Assembly: GCF_005886535.1 (NCBI RefSeq)
Contig: NZ_PNDS01000034.1
Span: 1-64,000, forward strand
Origin: Pseudoalteromonas sp. S2755
Lineage (GTDB): Bacteria; Pseudomonadota; Gammaproteobacteria; Enterobacterales; Alteromonadaceae
Direction of reading: 5' to 3'
Length of the DNA stretch: 64,000 nt
Part shown: positions 57,177 through 64,000 of the stretch, piece by piece
How positions within the stretch are numbered: the stretch's first letter is position 1
How the letters are laid out: each line of letters opens with the position of its first letter
The notes under the pieces: model-generated
The model's input: only the letters and a program-made list of their open reading frames with translations
What the model was told of the DNA's origin: nothing
Database searches by the model: none
Program-made: the position numbers and the translations under genes

Positions 57177-57605
57177 ATGTATAACGCCCGAGTCAAAAAT
57201 TACCAAAGAGAAGCATTGAAAACGAGAGTTGCAGGTGCAGATCGCTATGAAATAATCCAAATGTTGATGGCTGGTGCCGTTGAAAAAATGGTACTTGCAA
57301 AGGTATCTATTGAAAAGCGTCACCTCGAAGCCAAAGCAGAACATATTTCTAAGGCTTCAGCTATCATTGAAGCACTTCGTGGAAGCTTAGACTTTGAAGT
57401 TGGTGGCGAGGTAACAGAGAATCTGTATGCCCTTTATTCATACATGTTGGACAGGTTGTTAGATGCTAGCATGCAAAATGACCCCGCTATAGTTGATGAG
57501 GTATCGAATTTGCTGAAGGAAATCAAGTCTGCTTGGGATGCGATTCCAATTGATGTACGTAAGCAGACACTGGATGCTAACGGCGCGGATGCTAATGTCG
57601 GCTGA
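57177..57605 (+). CDS. fliS: Flagellin export chaperone FliS
   Basis: A 142-residue helical-bundle chaperone: YNARVKNYQREALKTRVAGADRYEIIQMLMAGAVEKMVLAKVSIEKRHLEAKAEHISKA and SLDFEVGGEVTENLYALYSYMLDRLLDASMQND are diagnostic. FliS binds the flagellin C-terminus and prevents polymerisation before export. It overlaps the next gene by 11 bases. It is three genes from the nearest flagellin, the normal arrangement. Confidence 0.95.
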   Translation: MYNARVKNYQREALKTRVAGADRYEIIQMLMAGAVEKMVLAKVSIEKRHLEAKAEHISKASAIIEALRGSLDFEVGGEVTENLYALYSYMLDRLLDASMQNDPAIVDEVSNLLKEIKSAWDAIPIDVRKQTLDANGADANVG

Positions 57606-57891
57606 GTTAGCTCACATAGAAGCAACCCTTAATAAGCTGGATGCTGCTTGTCAGGCAGGTGAGCTGAAAGAGGCTCAATGTCTTTTCATTAAGATAGACA
57701 AACAGCTCCGGACAACATTAACAGCTGATGTGTTAGCTGATTCAGAACAAGCTCAACAATCGGCTCTAGTCATATTCAATCAAATCCAATCAATAATGAG
57801 CCAGTTGCAGCAGGAAAAAAGCGCTGTTGCAAAAGAACTATCACAAGTTATTGGCAATAAAAAAAAGATCAAAGCGTATAAAAATATTTAA
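57595..57891 (+). CDS. FliT-like small helical protein
   Basis: A 98-residue, mostly helical product (SAELAHIEATLNKLDAACQAGELKEAQCLFIKIDKQLRTTL). It has the size, helical character and post-fliS position of FliT, the export chaperone for the FliD cap. Sequence identity to enteric FliT is not obvious by eye. The start at 57595 lies within the fliS end and gives a plausible N-terminus; a longer in-frame ORF from 57538 lies mostly inside fliS and is rejected. The overlap indicates translational coupling. Confidence 0.7.
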   Translation: MSAELAHIEATLNKLDAACQAGELKEAQCLFIKIDKQLRTTLTADVLADSEQAQQSALVIFNQIQSIMSQLQQEKSAVAKELSQVIGNKKKIKAYKNI

Positions 57892-57909
57892 TACGACACC
57901 GGCAAATGT

Positions 57910-59997
57910 ATGAACAAAGACCCCTTATCACAACAATTAGAGTCTCTAAGTGAGCAACTATCGGATACCGCTGCTCATCAGGCTAAAGAAGCCAAGTTTG
58001 CTGAAGAAGCTAACGAACGTTTTAATCAAAATTTAAAAAGTTTCGAAAAATATTTCCCCAGTATTGCACAGACCATCAAGGAGTATCACGTTCGTGAAGA
58101 TTTTTGTCTGCACGTGACTGCATCAGGGCATGGTAACTTTATTCCAAAGGGCTGCACAGCGCCAATTTATTCTCAATCACCGATAGAGCAAACCCAAACT
58201 CAAGTTGAGAAGCAGCTCAGTAAGCCTGTACTAAGTCTTACTGATTATACCGGTTACGGTCAAAATCAAGAAGATGAGCGCCTACATGTCCGTTATATGA
58301 CCGAACTGACCAACTTGATGGTTGATATTCGAAACCAAGGCGAAGAAAAGCTAACCTATTTACCTGAGCACTTTCCAACAGCTATTATTTTCGGTATTGG
58401 TTTGGGGTATCACATCCCATTATTGTTCGAACGGACTCAGTTTGATTATACTTTCCTAATTGAGCCCGACTTTGAACAGTTCTTTGCGAGTTTATTTTGT
58501 ACCGACTGGTACCAGATTATTTCAGATATTGACAAGCAGGGTGGATGTTTATTTTTTCACTTAGGAGTTGACCATAGTACGTTTATCCGAGACATTGAAA
58601 AAATAGCTGAAGATGTTGGCGCATTTGCTCTAGTTAGAAGCTTTTGTTATCAGCACACACCAGATGCACGATTGAATGTGCTTATTCAACAATGGGCGAA
58701 GGATTATTTCCGTTTTCAATTTGGACACGGATTTTATAATGACGCCGTGACAGGGTTAGCACACAGCATTCACCATGTTAGAAACAAAGCGGCATGGCTT
58801 ACCAAGGCGAGCACAAACTTAAATAAAGACACACCTGTTTTCATTATAGGCAATGGTCCTTCGTTAGATGAAGCTGAAGATTTTATTAAGCGCAATCACA
58901 AAAAAGCAATTGTAATTGCTGCAGGCACATCGATCGCCACTTTGTACAGAAAGGGGATCCCAGTTGATTTTCACGTTTTAGTAGAAAGGCCATATTCAAA
59001 TTACAAAATCTTTGGTGATATTGTTCCACCAGAGGTTTATCAAAATACCAATCTAATCGGGTTAAGCACCTTATACCCAGATACAAATAAAAGATACAAA
59101 TGGGCTGGCATCGCTGCAAAAGGCTCTGAGGCTGGTACTTCGATGATGGACATTATCGCATTGCGTTGTATGTCACAGACTTTGCCAAAAATCCCGTATA
59201 GTAATCCAGTTGTTGCAAATACCGCTTTATCATTTGCCTTATATTTAGGGTTTAGAAATGTGTATCTATTTGGCGTAGACAATGGAAAAGACCCAAGAGG
59301 TGCACATCACAGCAAAGACAGTATTTACAGGCCTAGTAATGACGATGATGAATCGTTGGGGTTGGGCCACTTAGAGATACAAGGCCACACTTTAGAAGGT
59401 AATCTCGGTGGCATCGTTGTATCAAACGATCTATTTATGATCGCTCATGCCCAACTTGAAAAGCTGCTTAATTACTATGATGTCAAAACGTGTTTAAATA
59501 TCGGGAGCGGCGCTAAAATTGAAAAGGCACTACCAGTAAAAGCAGATGACTTACTCGATATTGAAGAAGATTATGATATTACTGAAACTGTAGAGTTAAT
59601 TAAGTCTGATTGCTTTGATGTATTTAACCTTGATGATGTAAGTGATGAATTTATTGCACTAGATAGCCTTAATGAACTTGTTTTGCATATTTGTGAGATA
59701 GCGTCAGAACCCGTGAAGTCCAGGCAAGAAGCAGCGGATCAGCTAAGGCGTCAATCACGCTATTTGTTTGCATATCGAGACTCTATTCTGGGACATCTAT
59801 TTCATTTGGTAAAAGGGTCGCTACTGTATTATCACTGTCCGATGATAACCTTACTTTATACATACGAAGATGAAACTTTTTGCTTAGCACAATATGAAAG
59901 GCTGAATCAGCTTTGGATGAGTTATATCAAGGAAATTTATACTCATTTTTGTGAACATTACACTGAAAAATGTGATCTAGGAAAGGAGTTGCAGTAG
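57910..59997 (+). CDS. Maf-type motility accessory factor (DUF115 flagellin glycosyltransferase)
   Basis: A 695-residue cytoplasmic protein. The central DUF115/MptE-like domain contains IIGNGPSLDEAEDFIKRN (about residue 312), VIAAGTSIATLYRKGIPVDFHVLVERP and NTALSFALYLGFRNVYLFGVDNGKDP. An N-terminal Maf region (about 1-290) and an acidic C-terminal region complete it. Maf proteins transfer nonulosonic acids (pseudaminic or legionaminic type) to flagellin Ser/Thr in Campylobacter, Aeromonas and Shewanella. Its position directly after fliS strongly supports a role on the flagellins here. It is AT-rich like the upstream genes. The next gene overlaps by 1 base. Confidence 0.85.
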   Translation: MNKDPLSQQLESLSEQLSDTAAHQAKEAKFAEEANERFNQNLKSFEKYFPSIAQTIKEYHVREDFCLHVTASGHGNFIPKGCTAPIYSQSPIEQTQTQVEKQLSKPVLSLTDYTGYGQNQEDERLHVRYMTELTNLMVDIRNQGEEKLTYLPEHFPTAIIFGIGLGYHIPLLFERTQFDYTFLIEPDFEQFFASLFCTDWYQIISDIDKQGGCLFFHLGVDHSTFIRDIEKIAEDVGAFALVRSFCYQHTPDARLNVLIQQWAKDYFRFQFGHGFYNDAVTGLAHSIHHVRNKAAWLTKASTNLNKDTPVFIIGNGPSLDEAEDFIKRNHKKAIVIAAGTSIATLYRKGIPVDFHVLVERPYSNYKIFGDIVPPEVYQNTNLIGLSTLYPDTNKRYKWAGIAAKGSEAGTSMMDIIALRCMSQTLPKIPYSNPVVANTALSFALYLGFRNVYLFGVDNGKDPRGAHHSKDSIYRPSNDDDESLGLGHLEIQGHTLEGNLGGIVVSNDLFMIAHAQLEKLLNYYDVKTCLNIGSGAKIEKALPVKADDLLDIEEDYDITETVELIKSDCFDVFNLDDVSDEFIALDSLNELVLHICEIASEPVKSRQEAADQLRRQSRYLFAYRDSILGHLFHLVKGSLLYYHCPMITLLYTYEDETFCLAQYERLNQLWMSYIKEIYTHFCEHYTEKCDLGKELQ

Positions 59998-61325
59998 TGC
60001 ACTACGAAGAAAGTGAGCAATTTTACAGTGACCTTTATGACGAGTTGTTTCCAATCTTAAGGTCGATCACCGGACCTGGGCTCAGACAAAGTTACGGCAT
60101 ATTTGGACGATATATGCCATTGGAGCGGCTGTCTATTCCCTCGGGGACAGCTCTGTTTGACTGGCAGGTTCCGCAGGAATGGCACTGCGATGAAGCGTAT
60201 CTGCTGGGGCCTGATGGTGAGCGAGTGGCGGATATGCACAGACTCAACCTTGAAGTCGTGAATTACTCCGAGCCCGTGGACATCACTTTGTCTCTGGAAG
60301 AGTTGCAATCTCATTTGTACAGTTTACCTGAGCTGCCTGAGGCGGTGCCTTATGTGACCAGTTATTACAAGAAGCGCTGGGGTTTTTGTGTTAGCCAGTC
60401 ACGCCGTGAGCAGCTAAAGCCGGGCCAGTATCGTGCAGTGATTAAAAGCCGTTTTGTCGATGGGCACTTAGATCTTGCTCAAACCGTGCTTGAGGGGCAA
60501 TCGGATCAGGAAGTGTTACTTAGCTCCTATCTATGCCACCCTTCCATGGCCAATAATGAGCTGAGTGGTCCGCTGGTGTTACTGGGTTTGTATCACAGGA
60601 TAAAACAGTGGCCGAACCGCCGCTACACATACCGTTTTATGCTGCACCCGGAGACCATCGGGAGTCTTGGGGTACTGCACCTGATGCAGGGTCATTTTCG
60701 CCAGCACCTGGTATCCGGGCTGGTACTTAACTGCTTAGGGGGAGACCCTCAGGAACTGGTTTTTAAGCACAGCCGCAATGACAACGGGTTACTTGACAAA
60801 CTCTTGTATCATCTGAGTGAGCAAGGCCATGGCCATAGCAATATTCCATTTAGCCCGCTTAGCGGCTCCGATGAGCGCCAGTACAATGCACCCGGGTTTC
60901 AGTTCCCCGTATGTTGCGTAAGCCGCAGTTTTCATACTGGTTATAAGGAATACCACACATCACTCGATAACAAAGACTATATGGGCATAAAACCGCTGCT
61001 GGATAGCATTGATAAACTGGAAAAAATTTTTCTGGCGTTTGAGCAAAGTGCGCGGTTTGAAAATACTCACCCGTATGGCGAGCCTAACTTGGGCAACCGG
61101 GGGTTATACCCAACACTCAGTTTTTTCAGTGAAGAGCGGACCCGTCAGCTAGACGAGCTCAATCATATCAAGATGTTGCTCTGTTACAGCGATGGGGAGC
61201 ATGACACCATAGACATTGCAGAAAAGTACAGTCAGTCTGTCACGGAATTTGCGGGTGCAATCAATAAGCTGGAGGCACATGCGTTGTTGAAAATGCTCCC
61301 TCTAAAGAGTCAGCTGGAGGCGTAG
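59997..61325 (+). CDS. DUF4910/DUF2172 aminopeptidase-like protein with winged helix
   Basis: A 442-residue protein. The N-terminal region LYDELFPILRSITGPGLRQSYGIFGRYMPLERLSIPSGTALFDWQVPQEW is typical of the DUF4910 family. A zinc-peptidase-like fold with SSYLCHPSMANNELSGP (about 175-190) and HTGYKEYHTSLDN (about 314-326) supplies possible metal ligands. A small winged-helix tail follows (IDIAEKYSQSVTEFAGAINKLEAHALL). Family members occur in surface-glycan and flagellar modification clusters; the substrate is unknown. The GTG at 59997 overlaps the Maf stop by 1 base and follows AAAGGAG. Base composition is visibly more GC-rich than upstream. Confidence 0.75.
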   Translation: MHYEESEQFYSDLYDELFPILRSITGPGLRQSYGIFGRYMPLERLSIPSGTALFDWQVPQEWHCDEAYLLGPDGERVADMHRLNLEVVNYSEPVDITLSLEELQSHLYSLPELPEAVPYVTSYYKKRWGFCVSQSRREQLKPGQYRAVIKSRFVDGHLDLAQTVLEGQSDQEVLLSSYLCHPSMANNELSGPLVLLGLYHRIKQWPNRRYTYRFMLHPETIGSLGVLHLMQGHFRQHLVSGLVLNCLGGDPQELVFKHSRNDNGLLDKLLYHLSEQGHGHSNIPFSPLSGSDERQYNAPGFQFPVCCVSRSFHTGYKEYHTSLDNKDYMGIKPLLDSIDKLEKIFLAFEQSARFENTHPYGEPNLGNRGLYPTLSFFSEERTRQLDELNHIKMLLCYSDGEHDTIDIAEKYSQSVTEFAGAINKLEAHALLKMLPLKSQLEA

Positions 61326-61327
61326 TT

Positions 61328-62704
61328 ATGGCGAATACTCAGGCGGTTGTTGTTGGCGGCGGCATTTGTGGCATGGTGGCGGCTTTGCTGTTAAAGCAAC
61401 GCTTTACTAATGTGGTGTTGATCGAGCAAGCCGATACGGTTGGTGGCTTGTTTTGCTCTGTTAAAGACAGCTCTGGTGCTGCTTATGATATGGGCTCACA
61501 TATTCCCAACGCCACCGGTGTGGCGGAGTTAGACGAGATATTATTCGCAGATGCGGATACAAGCAGTTGGCATAAAATTGCCAGGCTATGCTCAGGTAAC
61601 TATTTCGGTGGCAGCTGGGACTTGAACAGCCCATTTCCGGACGCTTCTAAGTTACCACAAGACATGTATCAGCAGGGTTGTGGTGAACTCATCAATCACA
61701 CTGATCTACCAGAGTCTAATTTACTCTATGACTACTGTGCTAATTCTTTAGGTGTCGTCTTCACAGAAAGTATTGTGGTGCCAATATTGCGTAAGTTGTA
61801 TGGGCAGGATGCGCCGCTGAAGTCATTGACTATGGCTGCGGGATTATTTGGTTTTACCCGTATTCTGGCATTGCCCGCTGATGTAACAGCCACCCTTAAG
61901 CAGCTTCCGGCCTTTGATGCTAAGCTAGGTTATCAGCGGGAAGCCGATTTTCAGCAGCGCAAAGCACAGGATAATCTCAGCGAGGTGACTTACTATTACC
62001 CAACGACAGGAGAGGGCATTGGCTATTGGGTCACTCAACTGCAAAAGCGTGTTGAGCGCGCCGGGGTTGAAATTATCACTTCAGAGCGTGTGGCAAACAT
62101 TGCGCATCATGATAAAAAAGTGACTAGTCTGGTTTTGGCTAACAGTGAACGCGTACTTGACTGCGATTTTCTTTTCTGGAGTGCGCCACCTTTTATTGCC
62201 TTAGCCGCGATGGGCCTGACTCCGGCCAGAGGTCAGGTGACTTTGCGCACAGCGCTTATTTTTCATCTTAACTTTGACAGACCCCTGCTTGATAAGAAGT
62301 CTCATTATCTCTGGGTCTGGGATCCGAGTAGTGCGATATTTCGCCTGACCTTATATCCAAACCTAACCGGGCAGAGTAACCATAATCACTTATCCGCGGA
62401 GATCTTGTGCAGTCCCGATGAAGTTGATTCCTTTACCCAGCCTGAGGTTATCGATGAGCTCGTGTCGATGGGGATAGTTGACCCGCAGGCAAAGTGCGTC
62501 AGTGGACAGACTCAGGTGATTAACAACACGTTTCCGGTACCCACCACAGAGTTTCAGGCTGTTAATCAGCAAAACTACGAGACATTGTCAAACTGTGTTG
62601 ACAATGTCGTCGTATCAGGTCGATTCAGCGGAAAATGCTGGCGTCAGGCTGAGGTGCTGATCGAGGCCTACGAGTCCATTATGCAGGCAACCGACGCACG
62701 CTAA
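61328..62704 (+). CDS. FAD-dependent oxidoreductase (amine-oxidase/protoporphyrinogen-oxidase-like)
   Basis: A 458-residue flavoprotein. The dinucleotide-binding motif AVVVGGGICGMVAALLL starts at residue 6, followed by LIEQADTVGGLFCS and DMGSHIP. A C-terminal FAD-contact segment reads NVVVSGRFSGKCWRQAEVLIEAYESI. The layout recalls UDP-galactopyranose mutase and phytoene-desaturase-like enzymes, often found in glycan clusters, but the substrate cannot be assigned. It starts 2 bases after the DUF4910 gene, so they are co-transcribed. Its end overlaps the convergent transferase gene by 4 bases. Confidence 0.75.
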   Translation: MANTQAVVVGGGICGMVAALLLKQRFTNVVLIEQADTVGGLFCSVKDSSGAAYDMGSHIPNATGVAELDEILFADADTSSWHKIARLCSGNYFGGSWDLNSPFPDASKLPQDMYQQGCGELINHTDLPESNLLYDYCANSLGVVFTESIVVPILRKLYGQDAPLKSLTMAAGLFGFTRILALPADVTATLKQLPAFDAKLGYQREADFQQRKAQDNLSEVTYYYPTTGEGIGYWVTQLQKRVERAGVEIITSERVANIAHHDKKVTSLVLANSERVLDCDFLFWSAPPFIALAAMGLTPARGQVTLRTALIFHLNFDRPLLDKKSHYLWVWDPSSAIFRLTLYPNLTGQSNHNHLSAEILCSPDEVDSFTQPEVIDELVSMGIVDPQAKCVSGQTQVINNTFPVPTTEFQAVNQQNYETLSNCVDNVVVSGRFSGKCWRQAEVLIEAYESIMQATDAR

Positions 62705-63690
62705 GCGTCGGTTTTTGCCAACCTAATGTGAAAGTATGGCTCTACATTGCCGCCAAAACTTAGTTTGAACCAGCCTCTCTGAGGGCTGTTAATCCCCTCT
62801 AAATCTAACTGTGATATGCCTTTTTGTGCGAGCAACGGGAAAGCCTGCCATAGCACAGCAGTACCAGTATGGCTGTCCCGCATATCAGGATGGTTTGCGC
62901 CGTAAAAATAATAAGCCATGTTCTGATGGAGTAAGTAAGTCGCGAAACTGCCAATTTCCTGCTCACGAGTCTGTGCCTGATACATGCAGAGCAACCCCTG
63001 CTGTGCCAGGTTTTTGACTCTGAATGCAAGCGCATCCAGTTGTGCTGTACTAATTTCAATTCCTTGGCGAGCCATGGTCATTCCGTAGTACTTGGCAAAT
63101 AAAGCGAAGTCTTTTGATTCACTCAGGGTCACTTCTTTTTTAATACCGTAGCGGATCTCCTGACGCCTCGACACAGAGCTGTTGTTATAGTTGTCGGAGC
63201 GTTCTAGTGTATCCTGTGGTGCCGCAAACTCGTCCAGCTCAAGTATGGAGGTATAGCGTGGGATCACGGCATACTTGGGTCCATCGTTATGATAATTGAC
63301 CCACAAAAAAGCACGAATATCCTTAATAGCCGGATGTAATTTGAGCTGCACCTGAGTGTAGTGCTCTGCGAGGTATTCGGCAATATACTCTTGCGCGGCG
63401 AACAACTCGGAATGGCCCTGGGCACGATTAAGGTGACTGATATTGCGATGCGCTATGCCGTCATGGATCACATCATGGTGGCCAATGACCTGAGTTTCGC
63501 TTTCATCTACGATCAGTAGCACAGCGGCTATTTTTTCCTTGCCTTTACAGCAATAATAGGCGTGATACTTCACACCCAGCAGTGCAATAAACTGGCTATG
63601 AATAAACGGACTGCCATGGGGGGATGTGGTAATGAAGCTGTCCCAGTTCGGGTTCAGCTCACAGCGTTCCAGGTTAAACTTATTCTTCAT
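62701..63690 (-). CDS. FemAB/GNAT-like acyltransferase
   Basis: A 329-residue protein with the acyl-CoA N-acyltransferase layout of FemAB/BioF2-like families: PHGSPFIHSQFIALLG at the start, SRRQEIRYGIKKEVTLSESKDFALFAKYYGMTMARQG in the middle, and FATYLLHQNMAYYFYGANHPDM then LDLEGINSPQRGWFKLSFGGNVEPYFHIRL at the end. Such proteins transfer aminoacyl or acyl groups onto sugars or peptides. It is on the opposite strand to the FAD enzyme and overlaps the upstream methyltransferase gene by 11 bases, so those two form a unit. Possible role: acylating a surface sugar (inferred). Confidence 0.7.
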   Translation of the reverse strand: MKNKFNLERCELNPNWDSFITTSPHGSPFIHSQFIALLGVKYHAYYCCKGKEKIAAVLLIVDESETQVIGHHDVIHDGIAHRNISHLNRAQGHSELFAAQEYIAEYLAEHYTQVQLKLHPAIKDIRAFLWVNYHNDGPKYAVIPRYTSILELDEFAAPQDTLERSDNYNNSSVSRRQEIRYGIKKEVTLSESKDFALFAKYYGMTMARQGIEISTAQLDALAFRVKNLAQQGLLCMYQAQTREQEIGSFATYLLHQNMAYYFYGANHPDMRDSHTGTAVLWQAFPLLAQKGISQLDLEGINSPQRGWFKLSFGGNVEPYFHIRLAKTDA

Positions 63691-64000
63691 GGGATAGCTT
63701 TTTCAGTACCATACTCCACGCCGCATGGACGCCGTCACTCCCATATTCACTGGACTGAGAATGGCTCAGAGAAACTATCTCAAATTTTGATACCAGTTGG
63801 TGGATAAGATCAGCATCAAAGAAGTTTACGTTACCGACGCCTGCAAACGGGCCCCAGGTGTAACCTGTTTTGGTATATTGATCGACTGACTCCGGTGCTT
63901 TTGCGTAATCAGAGTGCTCGGTGCTAAACCAGTCTGTGATCAGAATTACACCGCCCGGCTTAAGCTGGTCGTATGCCTGATCCAGGTAGCGCTGAATGCT
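63680..64000 (-). CDS. SAM-dependent methyltransferase, C-terminal part (runs off the right edge)
   Basis: The frame is open on the minus strand from 64000 to a TAA at 63682-63680, giving the last 106 residues. YDQLKPGGVILITDWF is the typical post-motif-III strand of class I methyltransferases. The downstream GPFAGVGNVNFFDADLIHQLVSKFEIVSL matches the methyl-acceptor part of Rossmann methyltransferases. The SAM-binding glycine loop lies beyond the window. It overlaps the acyltransferase start by 11 bases. The substrate is unknown. Confidence 0.75.
   Translation of the reverse strand, partial: SIQRYLDQAYDQLKPGGVILITDWFSTEHSDYAKAPESVDQYTKTGYTWGPFAGVGNVNFFDADLIHQLVSKFEIVSLSHSQSSEYGSDGVHAAWSMVLKKLSHEE

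Overview
The window is a chromosomal segment of a marine gammaproteobacterium of the Alteromonadales, most probably Pseudoalteromonas. This is inferred from gene order (fimV-truA-accD-folC-dedD-cvpA-purF; barA/rlmD-relA-mazG-pyrG-eno; mutH/rppH-ptsP-lgt-thyA), the AT-rich composition, and a polar-flagellum cluster of the Vibrio/Shewanella/Pseudoalteromonas type. No plasmid, phage or CRISPR signal was seen.

Region 1 (1-25975) is conserved housekeeping DNA: the end of fimV, tRNA pseudouridylation, fatty acid and folate synthesis, a SPOR protein, purF, a MipA/OmpV-like porin, the BarA hybrid kinase, RlmD, RelA, MazG, CTP synthase, enolase, MutH, RppH, PtsP, a TauE/SafE permease, Lgt, ThyA and GalU. 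Two unusual items sit in it. One is a 63-residue peptide gene with a double-glycine leader, typical of ribosomally made modified peptides, convergent with eno. The other is a cluster of DnaA-box-like 9-mers between mutH and rppH.

Region 2 (26077-32381) is an accessory surface-fibre locus: two DUF4402-like subunits, a PapD-type chaperone and a 980-residue usher-like barrel, flanked by two coiled-coil lipoproteins. Both lipoproteins and the usher end in a SPOR-like segment with the same Cys-X9-Cys spacing. A MITE-like element of about 313 bp separates the subunits from the chaperone.

Region 3 (32386-57891) is the flagellar cluster. It holds three tandem FlgO-type lipoproteins, a tRNA-Arg(CCU), divergent flgT and flgP, flgA/flgM/flgN, cheV-cheR, flgBCDE, flgFGHI, flgJKL, three flagellin genes, flaG, fliD, fliS and a fliT-like gene. 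Reading the gaps gives seven candidate sigma-54 promoters (flgO, flgT, flgP, flgB, flgF, flgJ, second flagellin) and three sigma-28 promoters (flgM, first and third flagellin). This reconstructs a tiered flagellar programme with factor-independent terminators between units.

Region 4 (57910-64000) appears to be a flagellin or surface glycan modification region: a Maf/DUF115 protein, a DUF4910 aminopeptidase-like protein, an FAD oxidoreductase, and on the opposite strand a FemAB/GNAT-like transferase and the end of a methyltransferase. From about 59997 the base composition becomes visibly more GC-rich, which suggests a strain-variable insertion.
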